NCBI GenBank assembly: GCA_003506895.1
Contig: DNXO01000110.1
Coordinates: 1 to 22,178 of the forward strand
DNA from: Acetobacteraceae bacterium
Lineage (GTDB): Bacteria; Pseudomonadota; Alphaproteobacteria; Acetobacterales; Acetobacteraceae
Reading direction: 5' to 3'
DNA length: 22,178 nucleotides
The first letter of the stretch is position 1. Each line of letters starts with the position of its first letter. The notes under the pieces are model-generated. The model saw only the letters and a program-made list of their open reading frames with translations. It was not told the DNA's origin and ran no database searches. Both the position numbers and the translations under genes were made by a program. Positions 8,150 to 16,639 of this stretch are shown here, piece by piece.

Positions 8150-8398
8150 CGAGCTCGCGGCAAAGCTTTCCCTCCTCTACCCATCCCCGGGAACATGGTC
8201 CCTCAAGGGGGTCAGGATAAAGCCAGCCTCGTTGTGAATCGACCGGTTCGTCGGGCACGGCGCGCTCAGCGACAATGCCTTTTCGTTCCTCCGCCGCCTG
8301 CCCTCAATCGCGTAACCGGCCACTCCGCTAACTCGGCCCAGCACAACGCCCCTAACACGCGTCGTGCCGCGCAAGTCAACAGACCGGCGCGGCCGCCC
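8150..8398. other. Intergenic spacer upstream of the giant helical gene
   Basis: This 249-base spacer separates the end of the oxidoreductase gene from the start of the helical gene. A 65-codon open frame on the complement (8177-8374) has no family resemblance and I do not call it. A strong AGGAGGG lies about 20 bases before the TTG at 8149, too far for normal use by any in-frame start, which suggests the start region was rebuilt by insertion or that the true start is unclear. No tRNA, transposase or terminal inverted repeat was found. Confidence 0.4.
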
Positions 8399-11300
8399 CT
8401 ACTCCGCCGCCATCGCCACCGTCACCGGCCGAGCCAACCCCGCCAGCAACTCCCCGCGTCGAACCATCGCCTTCTCGCGGTTCGCATCCTTCACCGGCCC
8501 AAACCCGCGGATCTGATCCGGCAGATCGGCGATCGCCACCGCCGTCGCCAGATTGTCCCGCGTCAGCCCAGCCATCACCGTCCGCAAGTCGCCCATATAC
8601 TGATCAACCAGCGCCCGCTCCTGCCGCCGTTCCGCCTGATAGCCGAACACGTCCAACACCGAACCCCGCACCGCCTTGCCGTGCCGCAGCACGCGGAACA
8701 GCGGCAGCGCCACCGAACCGGGGATTTCGATCTTCCGCCGCCGCCCGGTCGCCTTGTCGATCCCCCGCGTCAGAGGCGGCGACATATGGAACGCCGGCTT
8801 CTCGCCATAAACAGCCGAGGCGTGCAACCGAGCGACCTCGTATTCGTCCTTATAGGCCATGACGCGGAACAGCCCCTCGGCCGCCGCGCGCGACAGCTTG
8901 CCCGGCGCCCCGGCCACAGCCGTCTCCTTAGCGACAACCTCCCGCACCAACCGCTGATACCGCGCGGCATAGCGCTTCGACTGATACGCCGTCAGCCCTG
9001 CTACCCGGTGCGCGATCAGCGCCTCCAGATCGGCCGGAGGTCCCTCCTCCAGCCCCTCCAGGATTTGCTTCATCAGTTCCGGCTTCTCCGCCAGAATACG
9101 CCCCCACAGGAACGCTCGGCGGTTCAGCTTCACCGAGGCCCCGTTCAGTTCCACGGCCCGCAGGATCGCCGCCTCACCCACCGGCACCAGCCCGCGCTGC
9201 CAGGCCATTCCCAGCAGCATCGTGTTCATCGCCTGGGCGTTGCCGAACAGCCGCTCCGCCAGCCGCACCCCGTGCAGCCACATGGAGCGTTGGCTGTCGG
9301 TCGCTTTCTCGATCGTCCGCCGATGCAGCAAGGCGTCGATCGACAGCGTGGCGTTGCGCTTGAACTCCGCCGTCGCCGCCAGATCCAGGTTGCCGATCAC
9401 CACCGACGTCCGCGCGTTCCGTTCCAGCACGCCAGCCTGGCACCCCACCGCCAGATCGGCGGCCAGCATCAGGTCGGCGGTTCCCAGCGGGATACGCACC
9501 ACATCCAGGTCTTCTTCACGGTTGGCGATCTGCACATGCGCGACCACCGCCCCGTTCTTTTGCGCCAGCCCGGTGAAGTCCAGCGTCTTCACCGCCTTAC
9601 CTTCCAGATGCGCCGCCATCGCCAGGATCGCCCCGGCGGTCACAATGCCGCCGCCGCCGATCCCGGCGAACAACCCACGCCACACCGCCGGCGAGGGCAC
9701 CGTGGGCGTCGGCAACGCGGCGGCAAACTCATTCTCCCGGCCCGCCCATTGCGTATCCGCATCCGGCGCGGCCGGCGGTCCGGCCTGGGTCACGAAACTC
9801 GGGCAGAACCCCTTCAAACACGAAAGATCGACGTTGCAGCTTGTCGGATTGATCCGCCGCTTACGGCCCAGATCGGTTTCCACCGGCTCGATCGCGATGC
9901 AGCCCGACTGGGTGGAGCAATCGCCGCAGTTCTCGCACACCGCCTCATTGATAACGACATGCCGGGTCGGCTGCTCCATCGACCCGCGCTTGCGCCGCCG
10001 CCGCTTTTCCGTCGCGCAGACCTGGTCATAGATCAGCACCGAAGGCCCCTCGTAATCGCGCAGCGACTTCTGCACCGCGTCCAAATCCTCGCGCGTATGC
10101 CGGGTCACGCCCGGCGGCAACGCGGACGCCGCCGGCAACCGCTCAGCATCGTCGGCGACGATGGCAATCCGCTTCACACCCTCCGCAGCCAGTTGCGCGG
10201 CGATCATGGGCACGGTCGGCTGGCCCTCGGTCGGCTGCCCGCCGGTCATCGCCACCGCGTCATTGAACAGCAGCTTGTAGGTAATGCGTGTCTTCGCCGC
10301 GACCGCCTGCCGGATCGCCATGCTGCCGGAGTGCTGATAGGTCCCGTCGCCCAGATTGGCGAAGATGTGCTTCACATCGGTGAAGCTGGACAACCCGACG
10401 AACGGCGCGCCCTCGCCGCCCATATGCGTGAAGGTCCGGGTGTTCGGCCCATCGTCCAGCGCCATGAAGTGGCAGCCAATGCCCGCGCTGGCGAAGCTAC
10501 CGTCCGGCAGCTTCGTCGATGTCGCATGCGGGCAGCCCGCGCAGAACGCCGGAATGCGTTTCAGCAGCCCATCCGGCCGGTCCACGGCCATCGGCGCGGG
10601 AGGCGCCGGCAGGTTCAGCCCCGCCTGCCCCAGGAACGTCGCCAAACCGCCGGCGACGCTCTCCGGCGACAGCTCCATCAGTGGCGACAGCAGCGGCATG
10701 CCGTTAGCCATCGTCTTGCCCGCGACCTCGGGCCGTTCCTCGGCCGGGAGGTTATACAGCGCGTCGCGGATCTGGCTTTCGACGAAACCCCGCTTCTCCT
10801 CGATCACCAGGATGGACCGCTTGCCGCGCGCGAACTCCCGCATGCCCTCGGCTTCCAGCGGCCACGTCATCCCGACCTTGTAAACCGCCAACTGAGGATG
10901 CGTATCCAGGCCCAGACGGCGCAGCGCATGCAGCGTATCCTCGTGCGCCTTGCCCACGGTCACGATGCCGATGGTCGCATCCGCCGACCCGCTGATCAGC
11001 CGGTCGATCCGGTTCGCCCGCGCCCATGCCAGCACCGCCGGCATCCGCTCCTCCAGCATCCGCCGCTCCAGCTCCGCTCGGTCGGCCGGAAAATGCATGG
11101 TGTGGTCGAAGTTCAGCCCATGCGGCGGCAGCACGAAATCGGGGGTAACAAACCGCACGGCTGACGGCACGATCGCGGTGGAGGCCTGCTCCATCGTCTC
11201 GGCGGTGGTCTTCATCGCCACCCAAACGCCGGTGTAGCGCGACATCGCCCACCCGGCGAGGCCAAGGTCCAGCACATCCTGCACCGAGGCCGGGTTCAGC

Positions 11301-11833
11301 ACCGGCATGAAGCAGTTCTGGAAAACATATTCGGTCTGGTGCGGATAGGTCGAGGAATGCGCCCCGTGATCGTCGCCCGAGATCGCCAGGATGCCGCCGT
11401 GCTTATGCGTGCCCGCCATGTTGGCGCAATGGAACGCATCGCCCGTGCGGTCCACACCCGGCCCCTTGCCGTACCACATGCCGTAAACGCCATCGACCCG
11501 CTTGCCGGGGAAGGCGTCGATCTCCTGCGTGCCGAACAGCATCGTCGCGGCGAGATCCTCGTTGATCCCAGGCTCGAACCGGATGTCGTTCGCCGCCATC
11601 AGTTTCTTTTTGACCCACAACTCGCGATCCAGGCCACCGAGCGGCGAGCCGCGATAGCCGGACACCAGCGCTGCGGTCTTCAGACCGGCTTCCTGGTCCA
11701 GCCGCCGTTGCTCCAGCAGCAGGCGCAACAGCGCCTGGATGCCGGTCAGCAGGACCGGCCGATCCAAATCGGTGAAACGCGAATCCAGGGTGATGTCCCC
11801 CGGGGACTCCGAACCTGCGATACCGATGTCCAT
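8399..11833 (-). CDS. Indolepyruvate ferredoxin oxidoreductase, fused single-chain
   Basis: This 1,144-residue enzyme oxidatively decarboxylates aryl pyruvates such as indolepyruvate to aryl-acetyl-CoA with thiamine diphosphate and passes electrons to ferredoxin. It is the bacterial fused form, with the alpha and beta functions in one chain. The N-terminus shows the pyrimidine-binding region (LVSGYRGSPLGGLDREL ~50-66). A thiamine-domain block AFCAGCPHATSTKL lies near 425-438 and GIGCHFMALD just after. Cysteines CENCGDC...SGC...CNVDLSC..GFCPSF (~630-680) form an iron-sulfur site. The gamma-type domain begins at GIGGGGIVTAGAILAMA (~725). I start at ATG 11833, where GGAGGA sits 10 bases upstream; a TTG at 11851 would overlap that site. 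Divergent from the Lrp gene, so probably controlled by it. Likely cytoplasmic, in aromatic amino acid catabolism. Confidence 0.93.
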   Translation of the reverse strand: MDIGIAGSESPGDITLDSRFTDLDRPVLLTGIQALLRLLLEQRRLDQEAGLKTAALVSGYRGSPLGGLDRELWVKKKLMAANDIRFEPGINEDLAATMLFGTQEIDAFPGKRVDGVYGMWYGKGPGVDRTGDAFHCANMAGTHKHGGILAISGDDHGAHSSTYPHQTEYVFQNCFMPVLNPASVQDVLDLGLAGWAMSRYTGVWVAMKTTAETMEQASTAIVPSAVRFVTPDFVLPPHGLNFDHTMHFPADRAELERRMLEERMPAVLAWARANRIDRLISGSADATIGIVTVGKAHEDTLHALRRLGLDTHPQLAVYKVGMTWPLEAEGMREFARGKRSILVIEEKRGFVESQIRDALYNLPAEERPEVAGKTMANGMPLLSPLMELSPESVAGGLATFLGQAGLNLPAPPAPMAVDRPDGLLKRIPAFCAGCPHATSTKLPDGSFASAGIGCHFMALDDGPNTRTFTHMGGEGAPFVGLSSFTDVKHIFANLGDGTYQHSGSMAIRQAVAAKTRITYKLLFNDAVAMTGGQPTEGQPTVPMIAAQLAAEGVKRIAIVADDAERLPAASALPPGVTRHTREDLDAVQKSLRDYEGPSVLIYDQVCATEKRRRRKRGSMEQPTRHVVINEAVCENCGDCSTQSGCIAIEPVETDLGRKRRINPTSCNVDLSCLKGFCPSFVTQAGPPAAPDADTQWAGRENEFAAALPTPTVPSPAVWRGLFAGIGGGGIVTAGAILAMAAHLEGKAVKTLDFTGLAQKNGAVVAHVQIANREEDLDVVRIPLGTADLMLAADLAVGCQAGVLERNARTSVVIGNLDLAATAEFKRNATLSIDALLHRRTIEKATDSQRSMWLHGVRLAERLFGNAQAMNTMLLGMAWQRGLVPVGEAAILRAVELNGASVKLNRRAFLWGRILAEKPELMKQILEGLEEGPPADLEALIAHRVAGLTAYQSKRYAARYQRLVREVVAKETAVAGAPGKLSRAAAEGLFRVMAYKDEYEVARLHASAVYGEKPAFHMSPPLTRGIDKATGRRRKIEIPGSVALPLFRVLRHGKAVRGSVLDVFGYQAERRQERALVDQYMGDLRTVMAGLTRDNLATAVAIADLPDQIRGFGPVKDANREKAMVRRGELLAGLARPVTVAMAAE

Positions 11834-11860
11834 GGTCGTTTGTTCCTCCAAGGCGTGCCT

Positions 11861-11874
11861 CTACTACATAGTAG
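11861..11874. promoter_or_regulatory. Perfect palindrome CTACTA-CA-TAGTAG, candidate operator
   Basis: A 14-base inverted repeat with 6-base arms and a 2-base centre lies 28 bases upstream of the oxidoreductase start. On the complement it contains TACTAT, usable as a -10 box for that gene. A protein bound here would block the promoter. The neighbouring Lrp-type regulator is the obvious candidate, by position only. Confidence 0.45.
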
Positions 11875-11924
11875 GTTTGGCGCCATGGGAAAGGTTGCCA
11901 TACTGCACGGCACCCCGTGCTCAT

Positions 11925-11943
11925 TTTAGCAGGAACCGCTAAA
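11925..11943. promoter_or_regulatory. Inverted repeat TTTAGC-N7-GCTAAA, candidate operator
   Basis: Perfect 6-base arms separated by AGGAACC sit 28 bases upstream of the Lrp-type gene start. Spacing of about 64 bases from the first palindrome (centre to centre, roughly six helical turns) would suit an oligomeric Lrp/AsnC protein binding both sites. The sequence differs from the first palindrome, which weakens the case for one shared regulator. Confidence 0.4.
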
Positions 11944-11971
11944 GTGTCGCCTGCTGAGCGAGGAAGTGTCG

Positions 11972-12445
11972 ATGGAGTTGGACCGGCTGGACCTGGCGAT
12001 CCTGGATCATTTGCAGGCCAACGGCCGAGCGACGGCACAGGAACTGGGGGATGCGGCGCATTTGTCGGCATCGCCGTCGCACCGGCGGCAGAAGCTGCTG
12101 GAGGAAGCGGGCGTCATCAAACGGTACGTCGCCCTGCTGGATCAGGACAAGGTTGGGCTGGCGGTGAACGTCTTCGTCACGGTGAAGCTGGCCAACCACC
12201 AGGATGAGACGTTGCGCGGATTCGAACGCGCGATCGAAGCCTGCCCCGAGGTCATGGAAATGTATGAGATGACCGGTGCGACCGACTTCCTGCTACGGGT
12301 CGTGGCGGCGGACATCGCGTCGTATGAGGCGTTCCTGCGCGGCCGGCTGGTGCATATTCCCGGCGTGCAGTCGTTCGAGTCGGCGATGGCGCTGAAGCGG
12401 GTCGTTTACCGGACGAACCTGCCGCTGCGGCAAGGCGGGCGTTAG
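11972..12445 (+). CDS. Lrp/AsnC family transcriptional regulator
   Basis: This 157-residue protein has the standard Lrp/AsnC layout. The N-terminal winged helix-turn-helix is MELDRLDLAILDHLQANGRA through QELGDAAHLSASPSHRRQKLLEEAGVIKRYVALLD (~1-58). A C-terminal RAM/AsnC ligand-binding domain follows (VFVTVKLANHQDETLRGFER, TGATDFLLRVVAADIASYEAF, IPGVQSFESAMALKRVVY). Such proteins sense amino acids or related metabolites and bind as dimers to octamers. I chose ATG 11972 with GAGGAAG 5 bases upstream; a GTG at 11966 is the alternative. It diverges from the indolepyruvate oxidoreductase gene, so control of that gene by an aromatic amino acid or its 2-oxo acid, plus autoregulation, is the natural inference. 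Confidence 0.93.
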   Translation: MELDRLDLAILDHLQANGRATAQELGDAAHLSASPSHRRQKLLEEAGVIKRYVALLDQDKVGLAVNVFVTVKLANHQDETLRGFERAIEACPEVMEMYEMTGATDFLLRVVAADIASYEAFLRGRLVHIPGVQSFESAMALKRVVYRTNLPLRQGGR

Positions 12446-12515
12446 GTTCGCTGGCCGAATAACTTGGCGGCATCGGTTGATACCCTTACAAACTGGCAGA
12501 AACGAGGATGCCGAC

Positions 12516-13844
12516 ATGCATGACGGGCTCGGTTTGGCTACAAAACGGCTCGCCGCACCACGAAGCCCTCTGGACAGAGCGGATGCCGCCCTGGGGCTGA
12601 TCTTTGCCGCCGTCGCGGTAGCGATCGCAATCTGGGGGTTTGGCATTCTGGGGCACGCGCTGCAGACAGCGGCCTCGTTCAACATCTGGTTTCAGGCCGA
12701 CAGTCCACGCGTAATAGGGAATCTGACGGATCGGCAGAGCAATCACGCCCGCACATCGGTCCATCCAGCCGCGTCGATCCTGCTGACACCCATCGTTATT
12801 GCCCTGCACAAACTCGGTATCCCCGCCCTTCTGGCCTCCGAGGGACTCGTTCTAGCGGCGGCGGCGGTGTGCGGCGGTGTGTTCTACATCGTCCTGCGCA
12901 TGCTTGGTTTGCCGAGGCTCGCGGCATCCGTGTTCACCGCGCTGTTCCTTTCAAGCGCCGCGTTCATCCATTGGTATTCGCAGATCGAGCTAAACACGGT
13001 CGCGGGTGCCACGATTGTCGTGGCACTGCTCGCTCTCGCGTACGGACGAACGAAATCCGAACTCTGGTGGGTGCTGGTCAGCGCCGCCACGCTCAGCATC
13101 ACCATCACCAACTGGTCGATCGGTCTGGCGGCCACAGTGGTCCGCTGGCCCCTGAGAAGATGCGTGATGATTTCCCTCGCGGCGCTGACCATCGTGATGC
13201 TGCTGTCGTTGGTGCAGATGTTCACCTTCTGGCACGCTGCCTCGTTCTTTCGTATCGGTGCGGTGTCCTCGGAAATGCACTGGAGCGCGCTGGGTTCGGA
13301 GCACGACGGGTTGCCGACCGACCCGCCGCTGATGAACATGCGCTCCTTGTTCCTGACGACAATGCTGGCACCCGATCCAGTGGTGGAAACCCAGGACGGC
13401 GACAAGGTTGTCACCAATCAGGATGTCCCGGCCACCAGCGGCACCCCGTTTGCCATCGCCGCCAGCGTCGCCTGGATCACGTTGCTCGGCTGCGGACTGC
13501 TTGGCGCGCTCGGAGGCATCCGCAACGATCTCCGCCGCCCCTTCGTCGCCGGCCTGGGCCTGATGCTGCTGGGGCAAATGGTGCTGCACAGCATCTATGG
13601 GAATCCGACGTTTCTTTATGCACCGCATTTTTTACCACTGCTGGTCGCGCTCGCGGCGCTGTCCTGGTTCACGCCGCTCCGCTGGCTGGCGCTGGGTCTT
13701 GCCGGGGTGGCCTGCGTCGCCGGCGGCGTCAACAACGTGCATGCGTTCCGTTCGGCGGCGGCACTGGCGAACCAGATCATCGATCAAGGCGGCAACGCCA
13801 TTCAACCCGCATTCCCCGCCAACGACGTTTTGCCAGCGCGTTGA
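12516..13844 (+). CDS. Polytopic inner-membrane protein, possibly GT-C-like
   Basis: This 442-residue protein has about nine or ten hydrophobic segments. The first is at ~25-47 and is followed by a polar loop carrying D62, R65, H77, R79 and H83 (FQADSPRV...HARTSVHP). An acidic residue in the first outer loop after the first membrane helix is the layout of GT-C glycosyltransferases that use lipid-linked sugars, but I see no decisive family motif. A long soluble loop (~255-310, rich in D/E and P) lies between the last two groups of helices. The start ATG 12516 has GAGGA 7 bases upstream; a TTG at 12477 is less likely. It is followed after 21 bases by a glycosidase-like gene, so the two probably act in one glycan pathway at the envelope. 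The exact function is unknown. Confidence 0.8.
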   Translation: MHDGLGLATKRLAAPRSPLDRADAALGLIFAAVAVAIAIWGFGILGHALQTAASFNIWFQADSPRVIGNLTDRQSNHARTSVHPAASILLTPIVIALHKLGIPALLASEGLVLAAAAVCGGVFYIVLRMLGLPRLAASVFTALFLSSAAFIHWYSQIELNTVAGATIVVALLALAYGRTKSELWWVLVSAATLSITITNWSIGLAATVVRWPLRRCVMISLAALTIVMLLSLVQMFTFWHAASFFRIGAVSSEMHWSALGSEHDGLPTDPPLMNMRSLFLTTMLAPDPVVETQDGDKVVTNQDVPATSGTPFAIAASVAWITLLGCGLLGALGGIRNDLRRPFVAGLGLMLLGQMVLHSIYGNPTFLYAPHFLPLLVALAALSWFTPLRWLALGLAGVACVAGGVNNVHAFRSAAALANQIIDQGGNAIQPAFPANDVLPAR

Positions 13845-13865
13845 ACTGCCTTGAACGGATCGCTG

Positions 13866-15947
13866 ATGCTGACGGCATATCAGGTCTGTCCTTACGCGAT
13901 GTATGGCGCATTGGCGCTTGCGGTGCCGCCGGTGATCGCCATTCCACGCGGCCGCTGGCGTTGGACTTTCGCCGTCGCCGCTCTGCTGATCGTTGCGGGA
14001 TCTGCGTTTGCTGCGCGCATCCTTATCGTCCACCGCATCGGCGAGGGACGGCTGGCCGTGTTGCTGGCGATGAAAGCCCGTCCGAACGACCCATGGCCGA
14101 GAGGCTCCGGCCACGTTCCACTCGGCGCATTCGGCGCGGCCGAGTCGCGGAAAGGTTGGCTCGAACCCGGAGGTAGTTTCAGCCCTGCCGCCGGCACGTT
14201 CGGCATCTCCCTCTGGGTCGTGGCCCCCGACGGCGCATTGATCACAACCAGCGACAGTATTCCGCTTGAACAAACCCGGTCGCGCTATACTGGAAGTTCC
14301 GGGATCGCCGTCGATACGCCCTACTACACCGCAACCTGGACCGTGCGGCCGGAGGGTGGTTTCAAGCTTGCGCTGAACGTCAAGCCCTCGGCCGATTACC
14401 ATATCGAGGTGGCATTTCGCGGCGTTGGCCCGGCTGGCGGACCGTTAACGGATATTGTTGCAGGAACCGATGGCCTTCGGCTCGCCGGCCGATGGACCAT
14501 TTCCCCGGCCGCGCGGCTGACATTCCTCGGCGAGGAGGGCGAACCTGGATGGACACGCCCAAACGCCCCGCTTGCGTCCGCCGCACATAGTGTATCGGGA
14601 TGGGCAGCGGCCCGCGTCGCGGCTCCCGCCGGGGAAACTTTCATTGTGACTGTTTCTGACCCCTCGGGATGGCAATCGATCACCTCCTTGCTTGGGTCCG
14701 GCCCCATGATGCGGGGCCTCGACCCAGTGTTCACGGCCTCTCTACGGTCGCAGATCGAAACATTGCTGCAGGGTCTCGTAGGGCAGGAAACGCGTCCGGG
14801 AGACCCGTTGAACTATCCGCTCCAATGGCAGCGTGATGGCGCCTACGTGATCGTCGCGTTGGCCAGGGCGGGACAAATCGAACTGGCCGAACGGTTGGCG
14901 ACACGGACCAGCCGGGAGGATTTCTTCGGCGGGTTCGGGGCGGAGGCCGATGCACCCGGCCTCGCGCTGTGGGCGTTGGGAGAGGTTTCCGCGCTAGGCA
15001 CCGCACCCGATTGGCCGGACGTCGAGCGGAAAGTGGCCCTGATCGAGCAAATGCTGCACGCGACGTCGGATTTCCGCCACGACTTTTCCGGGCCGGCGGT
15101 TCCAGCCCATCGCGGTAATCCCGAACTGACCCTGGTCGCCGGCCCCAGCCGTGACGGCCTGATCAATGGCCGCATGGACTGGCACCGCCCGGTCTTTTTT
15201 GTCAACGCGGTCAGCTATGCCGGCCTGATCGATGCCGTTCGGATCGCGAACCGCCTGGGCCACACCGCGCAAGCGGTCGCGTGGACCAAGGACGCCGAGG
15301 CATTGCGGCGATCATGGCAAGCCGCCTTCGTCGATCCGGCCCGCGCCCCCGACGCCGCGGACGACCGTACCGCGATCTCCGGCCTATGGCCCGCGGACAT
15401 CGCTTCACCGCCCGCGTTCGACGAACGGCTGGAACGGCGTTGGCATGAACCGAGCGGACACCCGCTTTGGACCTACTTCACGATCGCGGAGGCCCACCAG
15501 TGGCTCCGCCTGGGCCGACCGGACAGGGTCTGGCAGACGCTTGACTGGCTCTGGACCCAGCAGCCGCAGCCCGGCCTGTTCACGCTGTGGGAGGGATCGG
15601 GTGAGGAGAATGGCTTCGGCCTCTGGAAAACCTTCCGAGGATGGGTCAGGCCGGAGCATGTCACGCCACACTATTGGTCGGCTGGGGAAATGCTGCTTTT
15701 GCAGCTTGCTATGTTAGCGGAAACGCACCGCGGCCAGGACAGCGACGAACTCGTCATTGGCGCAGGGGTCCCGGCAATCTGGCTGTCCCGAGAGATCGCC
15801 GTTTCCGGTGTCGGCACCGCGCATGGGTTCGTTGACTGGACCTGGAATGGCGCCGAGGTTTCCGTGACCATCCACGGGCCGCCACTTCCAGTTCGGCTGG
15901 GACAGGCATTTCCAGCCGGCACGAAGGTAGTCGTGACGATAAAGTAA
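13866..15947 (+). CDS. Membrane-anchored six-hairpin (alpha/alpha)6 glycosidase-like protein
   Basis: This 693-residue protein has two N-terminal membrane segments (~10-27 and ~36-55), then a beta-rich region (~75-290), an (alpha/alpha)6-toroid domain (~295-640) and a small C-terminal beta domain. Toroid landmarks are QWQRDGAYVIVALARAG (~318-334), GGFGAEADAPGLALWAL (~354-370), LWTYFTIAEAHQWL (~532-545), WEGSGEENGFGLWKTF (~575-590) and TPHYWSAGEMLLLQLAML (~599-616). These resemble glucoamylase/GH15-type and GH63-like clans, where acidic residues after such tryptophans are the general acid and base. E357, D359, E575 and E607 are candidates, but I cannot assign the pair. It would face the periplasm. 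I chose ATG 13866; a TTG at 13851 is possible. Substrate is unknown; the preceding membrane protein suggests a secreted or envelope glycan. Confidence 0.75.
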   Translation: MLTAYQVCPYAMYGALALAVPPVIAIPRGRWRWTFAVAALLIVAGSAFAARILIVHRIGEGRLAVLLAMKARPNDPWPRGSGHVPLGAFGAAESRKGWLEPGGSFSPAAGTFGISLWVVAPDGALITTSDSIPLEQTRSRYTGSSGIAVDTPYYTATWTVRPEGGFKLALNVKPSADYHIEVAFRGVGPAGGPLTDIVAGTDGLRLAGRWTISPAARLTFLGEEGEPGWTRPNAPLASAAHSVSGWAAARVAAPAGETFIVTVSDPSGWQSITSLLGSGPMMRGLDPVFTASLRSQIETLLQGLVGQETRPGDPLNYPLQWQRDGAYVIVALARAGQIELAERLATRTSREDFFGGFGAEADAPGLALWALGEVSALGTAPDWPDVERKVALIEQMLHATSDFRHDFSGPAVPAHRGNPELTLVAGPSRDGLINGRMDWHRPVFFVNAVSYAGLIDAVRIANRLGHTAQAVAWTKDAEALRRSWQAAFVDPARAPDAADDRTAISGLWPADIASPPAFDERLERRWHEPSGHPLWTYFTIAEAHQWLRLGRPDRVWQTLDWLWTQQPQPGLFTLWEGSGEENGFGLWKTFRGWVRPEHVTPHYWSAGEMLLLQLAMLAETHRGQDSDELVIGAGVPAIWLSREIAVSGVGTAHGFVDWTWNGAEVSVTIHGPPLPVRLGQAFPAGTKVVVTIK

Positions 15948-16062
15948 TATATGGCCTGACAACCGCGCGATCCTGCACATCGGTTCGATCAAATCGACCG
16001 TGACGGACCGCCCTCACAGGTGATCCAGCCCGACAAGACCGCCCCCGGAAGTCACAAGATAG

Positions 16063-16088
16063 GGAGCGCGAGAAATGTTATTCGCTCC
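16063..16088. repeat. Inverted repeat GGAGCG-N14-CGCTCC upstream of the response regulator
   Basis: Perfect 6-base arms with a 14-base loop lie about 80 bases before the receiver gene. There is no T-tract. It could be an operator or a weak hairpin. The rest of the 222-base gap (15948-16169) shows only a second imperfect repeat, CGGTTCGAT/ATCGACCG near 15980-15999. Confidence 0.25.
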
Positions 16089-16169
16089 GAATCCGAGGCA
16101 TTAAGCAATCAGCAATAACTTCGACTTACCAATGGTCAGGCTGCTTCCCACGGTTTGGAGTTTGCTGTC

Positions 16170-16580
16170 ATGTTTGCACAGACGGTCGAACTACGACCTG
16201 GTTCCAATGGAAACCAGGTTCGCACGATCCTTGTCGTCGATGACGAGGCGCCGATTCGCATATTCCTGGTGGAATACCTGTCGGACTACGGGCTGAACGT
16301 GATCGAGGCCGCGAATGTGGCGGAGGCGAAAGCCCTGCTCCTGGAGCAGCCGATCGATCTGGTCTTCAGCGACATCAACATGCCAGGGGGCGAAACCGGA
16401 TTCGGCTTGGCGAGATGGATTCGCCAGTATTGCCCGAACACAAAAGTCCTTCTTACCTCGGGCTACCCTCAGGTCATCGCCGATACAAGATATCTGCCTG
16501 AACCGTTGATCCTGAAACCTTACAACCTGTCGACGGTACTCGGGCGTATCGAGAAACTGTTTTCCGGGGATAGGGCGTGA
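16170..16580 (+). CDS. Single-domain response regulator (CheY-like receiver)
   Basis: This 136-residue protein is a receiver domain with no output domain. All key residues are present: acidic pair D24-D25 (ILVVDDEAP), phosphoacceptor D68 (FSDINMP), T96 in LLTSGYP and K116 in ILKPY. The TSGY and KPY forms are typical of receivers found with PAS/hybrid histidine kinases in Rhodospirillales and Rhizobiales. A 16-residue polar N-terminal tail precedes the domain. I chose ATG 16170, with GGAG 9 bases upstream; TTG 16155 is the alternative. No histidine kinase is adjacent, so it is an orphan that would act as a phosphate sink, phosphorelay intermediate or protein-binding switch in the cytoplasm. 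Confidence 0.9.
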   Translation: MFAQTVELRPGSNGNQVRTILVVDDEAPIRIFLVEYLSDYGLNVIEAANVAEAKALLLEQPIDLVFSDINMPGGETGFGLARWIRQYCPNTKVLLTSGYPQVIADTRYLPEPLILKPYNLSTVLGRIEKLFSGDRA

Positions 16581-16589
16581 TCCGCGTAG

Positions 16590-16617
16590 GTGGAATCACC
16601 GAAGCGGTGAATTACAC
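16590..16617. terminator. Hairpin between convergent genes
   Basis: A near-perfect stem GTG-AAT-CACCG with loop AAG and partner CGGTG-AATT-CAC (one bulge each side) lies 9 bases after the receiver stop and 22 bases past the phosphatase stop on the other strand. There is no T-tract on either side. By position it is a plausible bidirectional terminator. Confidence 0.4.
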
Positions 16618-16639
16618 GATCGAACAAACAGTCAGGGCG

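Noticed and set aside
4306..8225. Similar short sequences at the island edges (GGGGACACGATAAA and GGGGGTCAGGATAAA)
   Set aside because: The match is imperfect and short. It could be chance, and no insertion-sequence end or attachment core goes with it.
8063..11164. Long open frame on the + strand, over 1,000 codons
   Set aside because: It is antisense to the indolepyruvate oxidoreductase and its product is an Arg/Pro/His/Gln-rich string without domains, the usual shadow of a high-GC gene.
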